64,000 nucleotides of DNA from Salipiger sp. CCB-MM3 (GTDB lineage Bacteria; Pseudomonadota; Alphaproteobacteria; Rhodobacterales; Rhodobacteraceae). The first letter of the stretch is position 1. Each line of letters begins with the position of its first letter. Of the stretch, positions 18,017-27,249 are shown piece by piece. The notes under the pieces are model-generated. The model worked only from the letters and a program-made list of their open reading frames with translations. It was not told where the DNA came from and ran no database searches. Where the stretch lies: assembly GCF_001687105.1 (NCBI RefSeq), contig NZ_CP014600.1, positions 124,001 through 188,000 of the forward strand. Reading direction: 5' to 3'. Both the position numbers and the translations under genes were made by a program.

Positions 18017-18947
18017 GAATATGAACCTGCGCCAGCTCGAGACCTTCCGGCTGTTCAGCCGCACCCAAAGCGTGACGGAAACCGCGCGGCTGATGCGGGT
18101 CTCGCAGCCGGCGGTCAGTCAAACATTGAAGGAGCTTGAAGGTCAGCTTGGCTTTTCGCTCTTCGTGCGCTCGCGCGGGCGCACCCGGCTGACGCAGGAA
18201 GCGCGCGATTTGCTGCCTTCGGTGGAGCGGATCTTTGTCGACATGACGGTGCTGCGCGGCAAGGCCGAAGAGCTGCGCGACCTGCGCGGCGGGTCACTGT
18301 CGATCGCCACGGTGACCACCTTCACCGCCGCCGGTCTGCCAAAGGCCATCTCGGCCTTCCGGCAGGAGCGCGAGCGGGTGCGCATGCGGCTCGAAGTGTT
18401 TTCGGCCAACGAAGTGGTGCGACAGGTGCGGCAGGAATACGCGGACATCGGCTTTGCCTTTCAGCCCTTCGACGAGGTGGGCGTGGCCTCCCATCCGCTG
18501 CTAGAGATGTCGATGATTTGCCTGATGCCCAAGGATCACCGGCTGGCGGGGCGTGCCAGCGTGTCGGCCGCCGATCTGGAGGGAGAGGTGATCGTGGCGC
18601 ATGGCAATCAGTCGCCGCCCGGCGTCATGTTGCGCGAAAGCCTGCGCGACGAGGTCAACACGCTCGATATCATGCAGACCAACCAGTCGACGGCGGCGCT
18701 GCATTTGGTTCAGGCGGGGCTGGGGGTGGCGCTAACCCATCCGATGGTGCTGCCCTTCGATCCGGAAAGGCGGCTGCATGCGGCGATCTTCGAGCCGAAG
18801 GTGAAGTTGACGCTGGCGATGCTCTATTCCCGCGCAAGACCGGTGCCCCGGTTGGTGCAGCGCTTTGAGCGGCACCTGCGGCAATGCCTCGTGGATTACG
18901 CGGATGAGGTGACGGCACGCGGGCTCGATTGCCGGTTCGTCGCCTGA
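18015..18947 (+). CDS. LysR-type transcriptional regulator
   Basis: A 310-residue LysR regulator. The N-terminal winged helix-turn-helix (NLRQLETFRLFSRTQSVTETARLMRVSQPAVSQTLKELE, residues 4-42) is followed by the co-inducer domain from about residue 95. Several in-frame starts exist (18009, 18015, 18021, plus a long extension to 17898); I prefer 18015 because AAGGGG lies 6 bases upstream and the domain begins at once. It diverges from the ABC/amidase operon and converges on the TAXI TRAP operon. It could control either or both; the shared palindrome points to the TAXI genes. Confidence 0.9.
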   Translation: MNMNLRQLETFRLFSRTQSVTETARLMRVSQPAVSQTLKELEGQLGFSLFVRSRGRTRLTQEARDLLPSVERIFVDMTVLRGKAEELRDLRGGSLSIATVTTFTAAGLPKAISAFRQERERVRMRLEVFSANEVVRQVRQEYADIGFAFQPFDEVGVASHPLLEMSMICLMPKDHRLAGRASVSAADLEGEVIVAHGNQSPPGVMLRESLRDEVNTLDIMQTNQSTAALHLVQAGLGVALTHPMVLPFDPERRLHAAIFEPKVKLTLAMLYSRARPVPRLVQRFERHLRQCLVDYADEVTARGLDCRFVA

Positions 18948-18955
18948 AACGTAAC

Positions 18956-18983
18956 GCGCCGCGACCGTTTGGGGCCGCGGCGC
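18956..18983. terminator. GC-rich hairpin between convergent genes
   Basis: GCGCCGCG (18956-18963) pairs with CGCGGCGC (18976-18983) between the LysR stop and the TAXI permease stop. There is no clear T-tract, so termination strength is uncertain, but the position between convergent genes supports a shared terminator. Confidence 0.5.
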
Positions 18984-18992
18984 ACAGGTGTG

Positions 18993-20975
18993 TTAGCCGT
19001 GGGCGGGCGCGGCCTTTGGAGCGCGCAGGACGTAGCCTGCAAGGATCAGCAGGCAGAGCGCTCCAGTGAGGTCGGTCGTCCAGCCCGGAAAGACCAGCGC
19101 AAGCCCGCCGGCCACGGCCAGAGCGCGCACCAGCGCAGGCAGCGGGCGGCGCAGCCAGCCTACGACCGAAGCCGAGATCGCGCCGATCCCCAGCAGCGCC
19201 GTCGCCAGCGACAGCGCCACCTGCAGCGGCGTGCCATCGCCCAGAAGCGGCGGTCCGTAAACGAACATGAACGGGATGATGAAGCTCGAGATGCCCAGAC
19301 GGAACGCCATTGTCGATGTCGTCCAAGGACTCGTGCCAGCCACCGCCGCCGCCGCATAGGCGGCGATGGCCACGGGAGGCGTGATCGTCGAGATCCCCGC
19401 GCAGTAGAGGATGAACAGATGCGCCGCGATCAGCGGGATGCCCGCTTTGACCAACGCTGGTGCTAGCAGCGCGGCCAAGATCACATAGGCCCCCGAGGTC
19501 GGCATGCCCATACCCAGCACAATGGCCATGACCATGGTCAGCGCCAGCAGCAGAAGGGTGCTGTCCCCGGCCAGCGTCAGCACGATGGTGCTCATCCGCA
19601 GGCCAAGGCCGGTCTGGCTGATGACGCCGACGAGAATGCCACCCAAAGCGCAGGCCACGGCGACCGATCCGATCATCCGCGGCGCCTCGATCATCGCCTC
19701 GAGGCAAACGTCGAGGAACCGGCGCCGGTTCGCGCCATCCAGTATCAGCACCATGCCCGCCAGCGAGGCAATCGCCCAGACCGCCGCGCGGGCGGGGGTA
19801 AAGCCCTCGACCAGCACCCAGATCATCACCCCGATCGAGATGAAGAGATACCCGCGCTGCGCGAGAATGCGCATCAACGGCGGCACGTCTTCGGCACCCG
19901 GGCGCAGCTGCAGTCGGCGTGCCTCGAGATCGACGACCACATAGACCGCGAAGAAATAAAGCAGCGCGGGTATGATCGACACGAGGATGATCGACACATA
20001 GGGCACGCCGATGAATTCGGCCATGATGAATGCAGCGGCCCCGAGGATCGGCGGGGTGATCTGCCCGCCCGAGGAGGCGACAGCCTCGACCGCGGCGGCA
20101 AACTCACCCTTGTAGCCCGCCTTGCGCATGGCCGGGATGGTGAAGGCACCGGTGGTGGCGGCGTTGGCGGCAGGGCTGCCCGAAAGCATGCCCATGAAGG
20201 CGCTGGACACCACGGCAACCTTGGCGGGCCCGCCCATGGCGCGGCCGGTCAGCGCCCGGGCGAAATCGGTAAAGAACGCCCCCGCGCCAGAGGCGTTGAG
20301 GAAGCAGCCGAACAGCACGAAGAGGAAGATATATCCGGCGGAGACGCCGATGGGCGTGCCCCAGATGCCTTCCTGCGTCAGATAGGCGCTTTCAAGCACG
20401 CGCTCGGGGGTAAAGCCCTTGTGCCAGAACGGGTAGGGCAGATGGTTGCCCCAAAAGGCATAGGCGATGAACGCCACCACCACGACCACCGGTGCCGCGC
20501 CCAGCACCCGCCGCGAGGCTTCGAGCAGGGCGAGCACAAGGCCCCATCCCGCGAGCTGCTGCAGGGTGGTGGGCGGCGAGAAATAGGGGATGCGCGCCTG
20601 CACCGCTTCGGCGTCGAGCATCAGATAGCCGCAGCCAAAGATCGTCAGCGCGAGGGCGATGGCGTTGCAGATCTGCCCGGCCCGGAGACTGCCGAACAGC
20701 GGCTTCGACGGGGAGCCGAGGAACAGCACCATCAGCGCAAGGCCGAGGTGCGCCGGGCGGAAAATTTCCGAGATCGGTTGCCCGCGTGCGCCCGCCCAGA
20801 GGTGGAACACCGACATGGTGATCGCCACCAGCATGGCGATCTTGGCAACGAAGCCCGCGTCGCGGAAGCGCGACAGCACGCTTTGCCCAGAATTGGGCGT
20901 AGAACTGGCAGAGGCTCCATGCGGAGCCTCGCCTGCCGCCCCTAGGGGCAGCGTTTCGACGGATGCGTCGGTCAT
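18993..20975 (-). CDS. TAXI-type TRAP transporter, fused 4TM/12TM permease
   Basis: A 660-residue inner-membrane protein. The N-terminal ~190 residues form the small (DctQ-like) permease region and the rest the large DctM-like permease, with hallmark stretches SGSPAANAATTGAFTIPAMRK and SSGGQITPPILGAAAF. This fusion is typical of TAXI-family TRAP systems, which use an ion gradient rather than ATP. Its start overlaps the binding-protein stop (ATGA). Known TAXI substrates include glutamate and 2-oxoglutarate-type acids, but no substrate can be assigned here. Confidence 0.93.
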   Translation of the reverse strand: MTDASVETLPLGAAGEAPHGASASSTPNSGQSVLSRFRDAGFVAKIAMLVAITMSVFHLWAGARGQPISEIFRPAHLGLALMVLFLGSPSKPLFGSLRAGQICNAIALALTIFGCGYLMLDAEAVQARIPYFSPPTTLQQLAGWGLVLALLEASRRVLGAAPVVVVVAFIAYAFWGNHLPYPFWHKGFTPERVLESAYLTQEGIWGTPIGVSAGYIFLFVLFGCFLNASGAGAFFTDFARALTGRAMGGPAKVAVVSSAFMGMLSGSPAANAATTGAFTIPAMRKAGYKGEFAAAVEAVASSGGQITPPILGAAAFIMAEFIGVPYVSIILVSIIPALLYFFAVYVVVDLEARRLQLRPGAEDVPPLMRILAQRGYLFISIGVMIWVLVEGFTPARAAVWAIASLAGMVLILDGANRRRFLDVCLEAMIEAPRMIGSVAVACALGGILVGVISQTGLGLRMSTIVLTLAGDSTLLLLALTMVMAIVLGMGMPTSGAYVILAALLAPALVKAGIPLIAAHLFILYCAGISTITPPVAIAAYAAAAVAGTSPWTTSTMAFRLGISSFIIPFMFVYGPPLLGDGTPLQVALSLATALLGIGAISASVVGWLRRPLPALVRALAVAGGLALVFPGWTTDLTGALCLLILAGYVLRAPKAAPAHG

Positions 20976-21925
20976 CAGTTGATCAGGCCCGCTTCGGTGA
21001 AATAGCGCAGCGCGCCCGGGTGCGGCTCGGCACCGGAAAAGCTGCCCATGGTCTCGGGGGTGATCGACGCCAGCGAGTTATGCGAGGCCTGAAGGTCAGC
21101 GATATGCTCGACGAGGGTCTTGGCGATGAAATAGGCGTCTTCCTCAGGCATATCGGCGTTGACCACAATCATGGTCGAGGTCGATACCGAGGCCACGTCT
21201 TCGTCCTGACCTTCGTATGTGCCCGCCGGGATCACCGACGCCACATAGCCTGCGTTTGCTTCATTGAGCTTGGTGGCAAGCGCTTCGTCGACCGGCACCA
21301 GTTTCACGTCGTTGCTCGAGAAGAGGTCGATGAACGAGCCGGTGGGCGCTGCGGTCAGCACGAAAAGCCCGTCCGCCGAGCGGTCCTTGACCGCGTCGAT
21401 GTCAAAGTTGACGTTGCCGCGCGACAGGGTGAGGTCGTCGTCGGACAGGCCAAGCGCGCCGCGGGTCAGGGCGAAGAGGTCCTCGGTGGAGGAGCCGACG
21501 GTCGAGGTGGCGATCGACTTACCGGCGATGTCCGCATAGCTGTCGATGCCGCTGTCTTCCGACACGATCAGCTGCATGGCCGAGGGGCTCAGCATGGCGA
21601 TGGCGCGGATATTGTCCATGGGCGCGGGGAAGGGATCGACGCCTTTGGCGGCGGCGGGCGGCACCGAAGCGAAGGTGATCGCCACATCGGCCTCGCCTTG
21701 GCCGATGACCATAACGTTGGACAACCCGTTGCCCAGTTCCGCGTTCGCGGTAACGCCTTCGCTGGCGAAGATCTGGGTCATCGCCGCCGAGATCGTATAC
21801 CACGAGCCGCCCTGCGAGCCGCCCTTGATGGTCAGCGTTTCGGGAGCCGTCTGGGCACTAGCGCCCGAGGCGATCGCGGCGGTGAGGCACAGGCTGGACA
21901 GGAGGCGGGAGGGGGTCATAATCAT
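20975..21925 (-). CDS. TAXI family TRAP transporter solute-binding protein
   Basis: A 316-residue periplasmic binding protein of the TAXI family. It opens with a signal peptide (SRLLSSLCLTAAIASGASA) followed by the family segment LTIKGGSQGGSWYTISAAMTQIF. I chose the ATG at 21925 because AAGGA lies 7 bases upstream and the signal peptide then begins MIMTPSRLL; the open frame to 22006 includes ATGs without such a site. It is first in a two-gene operon. The palindrome at 22036-22051 is in its upstream region. Confidence 0.92.
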   Translation of the reverse strand: MIMTPSRLLSSLCLTAAIASGASAQTAPETLTIKGGSQGGSWYTISAAMTQIFASEGVTANAELGNGLSNVMVIGQGEADVAITFASVPPAAAKGVDPFPAPMDNIRAIAMLSPSAMQLIVSEDSGIDSYADIAGKSIATSTVGSSTEDLFALTRGALGLSDDDLTLSRGNVNFDIDAVKDRSADGLFVLTAAPTGSFIDLFSSNDVKLVPVDEALATKLNEANAGYVASVIPAGTYEGQDEDVASVSTSTMIVVNADMPEEDAYFIAKTLVEHIADLQASHNSLASITPETMGSFSGAEPHPGALRYFTEAGLIN

Positions 21926-22035
21926 GTAGGTTTCCTTGTTGGAGGTCATCGCGACTTGGTTTGGGAGGGGCGCGATTTCCTTAACTGGAAACGAGATGGG
22001 TGACATAAAGTCAAATAGGCAATTTTCATTTATAC

Positions 22036-22051
22036 ATAAGATAATGCTTAT
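22036..22051. promoter_or_regulatory. Palindromic site ATAAG-N6-CTTAT upstream of the TAXI operon
   Basis: ATAAGATAATGCTTAT matches 13 of 16 bases of the motif at 18001-18016, with both 5-bp arms identical. It lies about 110 bases upstream of the TAXI binding-protein start in an AT-rich stretch (22007-22250) that otherwise holds no gene. A LysR-type operator is the most likely explanation. A further related stretch, TATGTC...TCATAA, is found close to both sites. Confidence 0.55.
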
Positions 22052-22251
22052 GTCATATCATAACAATATGTTAATACTCAATTATTTTGACAGGCTCTTG
22101 GCCTTCGCCCGGTGCAAGGCAGCCATGTTCTATCGCTTCTTAGGCAGATACGCGAATTTGGCCTGACCGACGGGGCGACCACCCCCTCCCGCCGATGTTT
22201 AAATAAATACACATAATTTCCCTTACACGCGCCCTTAAGTGTGACCGGTGC

Positions 22252-22279
22252 GCGCTACCCTCAAGTGCGACTCCCATTA
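22252..22279 (+). repeat. IS30 left inverted repeat
   Basis: Twenty-eight bases beginning GCGCTACCC and ending GACTCCCATTA, matching the reverse complement of the right end with few differences. Confidence 0.75.
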
Positions 22280-22314
22280 GAAAACAGATGGTTATCTAAT
22301 GGAGAGAGTCTGCC

Positions 22315-23337
22315 ATGGGAGCGGTTTACGCGCAACTGAGCGTCAAGGAACGTGTCCAGATCGAACGCTGGAAGCTGGCAAAGGTCCCTGTCCGGGAGAT
22401 GGCCCGCGTGCTGCGGCGCTCGAAAGCCACCATTTACCGCGAAATCAAGCGGAACTGGTTCAGCGATGAGTGCCTGCCGGGCTATGATGGCTACTATGGC
22501 GCCGCTGCGCATCGGCAGGCCACCGATCGGCGCGCCCGCCAGCGCAAGCTGATCCGGCATCCGCAGCTTCGAAATCAGGTCGTTGAGCGCATCAAGAACG
22601 GCTGGACCCCCGAGCAGATCGGCAACCGCTTGATCCACGAAGGTGCGACGCTCCGGGTCTGCCAGGAGACGATCTACCGGTACATCTACTCGAAGGAAGG
22701 TATGGCGCAGGAGCTCTGGTGGTACCTGCCCGAGCACCGCAGGGCTCGCCGTCCGCGCCGAGCCCGCAAGCGCCGCGCGCCAAAATTCGACCGTGGTGTC
22801 AGTATCCTGTTCCGCCCGGACGACGTCGCACACCGCAGGGAATTCGGCCATTGGGAGGGAGATTTGATGCTGTTCAAACAATCGCTTGGCCAGACCAATG
22901 TCACCTCTCTTGTCGAACGCGTCAGCCACTTCACCGTACTGCTGAAGAACGCGAACAGGCGCACGAAACCGGTCATGACCAAGATCGTGAAGGCGGTGCG
23001 GGATCTGCCTGTGGCGGGTCGCAGGTCCATCACCTTCGACCGCGGCACGGAGTTCGTGTCGTGGCCGCACCTGCAGGCCCAGCTCGGAACCCAAACGTGG
23101 TTCTGCGACCCCTCCTCGCCCTGGCAGAAAGGCACTGCCCTGAACACCAACCGGCGGCTCCGCCGCTGGCTTCCAAGGCAGCGTGACGTCGCTGCCATGA
23201 CAGAGCTCGAGTTGAAGAAACTCTGCGACCAGCTCAACAACACGCCCCGCAAATGCCTCGGATGGAGGACCCCGGCCGAAGTCTTCCGCGAAAAGATGAT
23301 GGAGGAAATCGGCAGGTGCCCTTACCGTCGCAGGTAA
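22315..23337 (+). CDS. IS30-family transposase, catalytic Glu missing
   Basis: A 340-residue transposase. It has an N-terminal helix-turn-helix (VPVREMARVLRRSKATIYREI, residues 24-44) and a DDE integrase core. Asp183 lies in GHWEGD and Asp242 in TFDRGTEF. The third catalytic position, expected 33 residues later in the usual ENTN motif, is Leu276 here (KGTALNTN). Length and the rest of the sequence are intact. Loss of the Glu should abolish strand transfer, so the copy is probably inactive unless supplied in trans, or the base change is a sequencing error. Confidence 0.93.
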   Translation: MGAVYAQLSVKERVQIERWKLAKVPVREMARVLRRSKATIYREIKRNWFSDECLPGYDGYYGAAAHRQATDRRARQRKLIRHPQLRNQVVERIKNGWTPEQIGNRLIHEGATLRVCQETIYRYIYSKEGMAQELWWYLPEHRRARRPRRARKRRAPKFDRGVSILFRPDDVAHRREFGHWEGDLMLFKQSLGQTNVTSLVERVSHFTVLLKNANRRTKPVMTKIVKAVRDLPVAGRRSITFDRGTEFVSWPHLQAQLGTQTWFCDPSSPWQKGTALNTNRRLRRWLPRQRDVAAMTELELKKLCDQLNNTPRKCLGWRTPAEVFREKMMEEIGRCPYRRR

Positions 23338-23361
23338 TGGGAGTCGCGCTTCAAGTAGCGC
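23335..23361 (-). repeat. IS30 right inverted repeat
   Basis: Read on the minus strand it begins GCGCTACTTGAAG and ends GACTCCCATTA, pairing with the left end. It includes the TAA stop codon of the transposase. Confidence 0.75.
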
Positions 23362-23398
23362 ACACACCCCACAACCGGCTGCTTGCTACGCCTCGCGG

Positions 23399-24508
23399 TT
23401 ACCAGATCAGACGTTGGTCCCCTCCGAGCTTGGAATTCGACAGATTGTCGATATCTGCGATTTGCTTCTCCAGCTCCGGATCACTGCGGTACCGAAGATA
23501 GGCGACCGCCCAAGCCAGTTCGAAGTTCTCTGGAGCGTCGTCGATCTTTTGTTCGCGACCGGTCCGCGCTTCGATCCGTTCCGGGTTTTCAAAACCGTCC
23601 AGCGTATAGTCGACCGCACGCACGATGGCATCATCGCAGGTGTCGAAGATCGTGGGGTCATCCTCGGCAAGCAAGGCAGCGGTGACCACCAAGGCCTGAA
23701 CGGCGTGCATCTGGTAGTGCAGAGCAAGATCGCCACGCTCCATCTCCAAGGGCAGCGCCCCGTCGTCTTCCACCATGCAGGCGGTATATTCGACGGTTTC
23801 ACGGCCCCATTCGACCAAGCTCTCGTCGCCAGTGGTCAGGCCGATCCGCGTGACCCCCATCGCAGCCCACTGCCGAAGATTATTCCGCGAGGCACGAGGC
23901 GGCGCTTCTTCGTCGAAATACGCCATGGTGGCTTTTGCTCGGTCTTCGAGCCAGCCTTCAATAACGGTTTTCTGGTCCTCGGTCGGCTCGGACACTGTCA
24001 GCGCATTGCTGTACGCGAAAGCGATCCCGCCCAAACGGCTGGGGGCAGAGATATTCGCGTTCATCGTGCCCAAGTCCGACAGTGCATTGGCTTCGGCCCA
24101 AGGCGTGAGGCGTTCGTAGAGGCATTCAGCCGCCGCGACGCCACGGTCGCCCGATCGGGTCAACGCGCGATTGCTTTCGCGCGTCAGGTCCGAAATGAAG
24201 TCATCCACGGGTTCGAGCGCTGCATTTACGGCGGCATTCGCTTCTTCATCGAAATCGGAGCGGGTCTCGCTGTCTTCGGTGTAGCGGCTGCCATAGCTCA
24301 GCGACACGACAGGTTCGACCGGCTCCATACAATCCGACTCGTCATCAGCCTCTGCGGTTTCTTCCGGAGCCTCGGCATCGGTCGTGTCCGTGACGGAGAG
24401 TTGGACCGGATCAATGCCGGGAGCCTGATCATCCTGCTGCGCAAACGCGGGGTTCATCGGCGTGAGAGCAGTCAGAACCGCCAGCGTTGTGAGTGCAGTT
24501 CCTTTCAT
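23399..24508 (-). CDS. algL: Alginate lyase-like protein (PL5), catalytic His replaced
   Basis: A 369-residue exported protein (signal peptide to about residue 23) with an acidic linker (36-60) and an AlgL-like alpha/alpha barrel. Family landmarks are LSYGSRYTEDSETRS near 70, NNLRQWAAM near 209 and LALHYQMHAV near 261. In PL5 lyases the NNHSYW His and a Tyr 54 residues later do catalysis; here Leu211 replaces the His while Tyr265 sits at exactly the right spacing. In alginate operons AlgL clears misguided polymer from the periplasm. The protein may be a non-catalytic homologue. It overlaps the upstream gene by ATGA and ends the operon. Confidence 0.85.
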   Translation of the reverse strand: MKGTALTTLAVLTALTPMNPAFAQQDDQAPGIDPVQLSVTDTTDAEAPEETAEADDESDCMEPVEPVVSLSYGSRYTEDSETRSDFDEEANAAVNAALEPVDDFISDLTRESNRALTRSGDRGVAAAECLYERLTPWAEANALSDLGTMNANISAPSRLGGIAFAYSNALTVSEPTEDQKTVIEGWLEDRAKATMAYFDEEAPPRASRNNLRQWAAMGVTRIGLTTGDESLVEWGRETVEYTACMVEDDGALPLEMERGDLALHYQMHAVQALVVTAALLAEDDPTIFDTCDDAIVRAVDYTLDGFENPERIEARTGREQKIDDAPENFELAWAVAYLRYRSDPELEKQIADIDNLSNSKLGGDQRLIW

Positions 24509-27231
24509 TGTGTCGGTACCTCCGCGATTTGCATGGAGTTCATCATTGATACGGCGTCTTGATTGCCCAAAGCGGCAGCTTTCTGCAGCCACGTGCGCGC
24601 CGCCTCAGGGTCGGGAGACGCGCCGATCCCGAAAGCCAGACTGCGTGCAAGATCGACCATTGCAGCGTCGCTGCCTGCGTCGGCGGCGCGGCGCAGCCAC
24701 TCGCCGCTTTCGTTGATGTCGGCTTGAGTGCTGGCAGACGCACGCAGTTCACGCGCGTGATGCAGCATGGCTTCCGAGGACCCGGCATTTGCAGCAGCCA
24801 GCCACAGAGCGCTGGTGTCGACCTGCGTCTCGACTTTCTGCCGGACGTCGTCTTGTGCATCCGCAAGCTTGTCCAAGACGGAAGGCAGTTGCTCGGGGTC
24901 AGAACGTTCGGTCAAGGCCACATAATATTCGACAGCCTTCTCGGGATCGTAGCCGGGAGTATCGGGCTCTTCCACCGCAGACATCAGGCGGAAGACCGCA
25001 GGGCGGTCACCTTTTTCATATCCGGCCTGCCAGAGGTTGCGGGCCTCATCAGCCGCGCCTTCGTTGAGCATCGCAGTATGCGCCATGATGAGATCACCGA
25101 GGTTCGTGTGCGACCACGCGCTTTCGGTTTTCACCAGATCCTTCGAGATCCGCACCCATTGCGAGAACTGGTCCGCCGAGCCCTGTTCTGCAAGCGCCTC
25201 GGCCATCTGCATACCTTCGCTGAAAGTGCAGGTGGTGGCCGCGCGCGCATGCCGGATGAGCTTGGCTTTTTCGCTTTCGGAGGCGCCATCCGAATTCCGC
25301 AACGCCAGAAGACTTGCTTCGAAATCCCCCCGTGCATCGATCACCGGGGCGAAGGTTTTGGCCAGTGTTGCCTCATCGGGATAGGACTCGGGCGCGATTT
25401 TTGTCAGCAGCACCATGGCCCGACCGTAACCCTGCTGTGCCAGTTGCAGCGCAATCGCTTCGGCATCCTTGCCCTGCGGGAACCGGTCCACGAAGCGAAG
25501 GGCCAAGTTGCTGCCAAGCGCATCGACCCATCCTTTGCCGTCCGAGGGCGACACGGTTTCGGCGCGATCGGCGATCAAGGACCAATAGGTTTGCTCTTCG
25601 GCAGAGATGTTTTGGTTCGACGCCAGAGCGATCAAGTCGCTCGCAGAGGCATCCAGCGGCAGGACGGCCTGCGCGTGATCGAGGACCTTGCTCATGGTGT
25701 GATAAGGCAAGGTCGGTGCAGCGCCGTCTTTGACCTGCGCGATCATTTCCTTCAGCGTCGGCTCCGGCGCTTGGGTTTCTGCGCCAGCGATAGACTGCCA
25801 ATATGCGACGCGATCCACCAGAGGCGCGTCCGGCGCCTTGCACAGATTGGCTTGGATCAGGTCATTCACTGGACCCGACCGCCCAATTTGCTCCACAGAG
25901 AAAATCAGATCGTCAATGCCTGCGTAAAAGGACCCGGTGTCACCAAGACCGATGTTGAGCAGCGCGCGTTGGCGGATGGCTTCGGGATCGCCGAGAGCCA
26001 CGCCCTTGGCATAGTAGTCCATCGCCGTCTTTTCGCCCGCCCAGCGGCCCTCACGCGTAAGGACGCGATCGGCGGCTTTGGAGTAGGCCCAGCCCGGCGC
26101 ATCCTCTAGGTCCAGCAGAGCGGTGAGCGCCTTGTCGTAGTCATCGGTGCGCGCCGGGTTCGCTTGACGAAGACCGTCGAGAAATAGGGCGAGCCGGCCC
26201 ATTGCCGTACGATCGCCCGAGGCCGCCGCACGCTGATAGAGATCTTCGGCTTCCCCTAGGTCGCGCTCGACCAATGCGCCCTCTTCATAGAGGCGTCCGA
26301 GCTGAATGAGCACTTTGGGATCGCCCCCGGTCGCAGCAATGCCGAGGTAGTGCAGCATCACGTCATTGTTCTTGGCGATCTCTTCCGAGCGCAGATGCAT
26401 CTCCGCTACGCTCCATGCGGCGTCGGGGCTGCCGAGGTCTGCGGCAAAACGGAACCAGCGTTCGGACAATTGATTGTCCACTTGCACGATTTCGCCGTTC
26501 CGATAGGCGCGCGCAATATTCACGACACGGTCGCAGATCGTCTTGTCGAGCCGTCCGACTTGCGAAGCAAAGCCCATCATAACCGTCATCTTCGGCTCGA
26601 CATTCCAATTCGGTACAGCGATGCCGCGTTGTTGGAAACTCGCGATGCTCAGCAAGCTGTTGGCGTCGCCTCCGCGCGCGGCGGTCACGATCAACTCCAG
26701 CCCGCGATCCCTGTCGGGCGCGACACCCTTGCCCTGCATGAGCCATTCGCCCAGACGACGTTGGTTCTGCGGTTGTTCGGCGGCGGTCGAGGCAAGAGCC
26801 TTTTCGATCAGACCATCAGCACGCACCTCTGATGCCTTGCCCGCTTCGAGGCGCATTTCGATGGTTTCCATCAGGCGCTTGTCGGCATCGTAGGTCGCGT
26901 CGATCGTCGGCAAAAGCGCGACAACCTTTTCACCCACTGGCAGCCATTGCACCGGGTCAATCGCCATAAGACGGCGCATGTCTCGGCGAACGAGCGTCGA
27001 GTCCATGCCTGCGAGTGACTGCCCATTCCAGCCTTCCCAACGGGCCGTGATCTCGCTGTCGGGAGCCCGGATTTCACACACGGGCTGCGCGTCGATCTGC
27101 GGCGGCTCGAAATCGACCTTCGCCGGTGTTGCAGCCACCGCCGGGGCGGCGATCGCCAGAAATGTACCTGCCAAAAGAGCAGAGCGCGCGCTATTCAGAA
27201 GCGGCGTGATACGTATCGGGGTATTGATCAT
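24505..27231 (-). CDS. Large Sel1/TPR-repeat periplasmic protein, AlgK-like
   Basis: A 908-residue exported protein (signal peptide ending near AVAATPA). Sel1-like helical repeats of the type A..G...A...L...Y..G are scattered through it, for example at 165-215, 270-345 and 815-905. AlgK in Pseudomonas is a ~450-residue Sel1 lipoprotein that scaffolds AlgE and the acetylation/epimerase proteins; this one is twice as long and lacks a lipobox Cys at the predicted cleavage site. It starts 18 bases after algF with a good AGGGAGG site and overlaps algL. A scaffold role in the periplasmic export complex is inferred from position and fold. Confidence 0.75.
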   Translation of the reverse strand: MINTPIRITPLLNSARSALLAGTFLAIAAPAVAATPAKVDFEPPQIDAQPVCEIRAPDSEITARWEGWNGQSLAGMDSTLVRRDMRRLMAIDPVQWLPVGEKVVALLPTIDATYDADKRLMETIEMRLEAGKASEVRADGLIEKALASTAAEQPQNQRRLGEWLMQGKGVAPDRDRGLELIVTAARGGDANSLLSIASFQQRGIAVPNWNVEPKMTVMMGFASQVGRLDKTICDRVVNIARAYRNGEIVQVDNQLSERWFRFAADLGSPDAAWSVAEMHLRSEEIAKNNDVMLHYLGIAATGGDPKVLIQLGRLYEEGALVERDLGEAEDLYQRAAASGDRTAMGRLALFLDGLRQANPARTDDYDKALTALLDLEDAPGWAYSKAADRVLTREGRWAGEKTAMDYYAKGVALGDPEAIRQRALLNIGLGDTGSFYAGIDDLIFSVEQIGRSGPVNDLIQANLCKAPDAPLVDRVAYWQSIAGAETQAPEPTLKEMIAQVKDGAAPTLPYHTMSKVLDHAQAVLPLDASASDLIALASNQNISAEEQTYWSLIADRAETVSPSDGKGWVDALGSNLALRFVDRFPQGKDAEAIALQLAQQGYGRAMVLLTKIAPESYPDEATLAKTFAPVIDARGDFEASLLALRNSDGASESEKAKLIRHARAATTCTFSEGMQMAEALAEQGSADQFSQWVRISKDLVKTESAWSHTNLGDLIMAHTAMLNEGAADEARNLWQAGYEKGDRPAVFRLMSAVEEPDTPGYDPEKAVEYYVALTERSDPEQLPSVLDKLADAQDDVRQKVETQVDTSALWLAAANAGSSEAMLHHARELRASASTQADINESGEWLRRAADAGSDAAMVDLARSLAFGIGASPDPEAARTWLQKAAALGNQDAVSMMNSMQIAEVPTQ

Positions 27232-27249
27232 GGATCGTCCTCCCTAGGC

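Larger units (their letters stand above)
22252..23361 (+). mobile_element. IS30-family insertion sequence
   Basis: A single transposase gene is flanked by imperfect inverted repeats. The left repeat at 22252-22279 and the right repeat at 23335-23361 share GCGCTAC at the outer end and GCGACTCCCATTA at the inner end, with one base of length difference. The right repeat overlaps the transposase stop codon. The outer limits are approximate because I could not identify clear target duplications. The element sits between the TAXI promoter and the end of the alginate-type operon. Confidence 0.85.
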
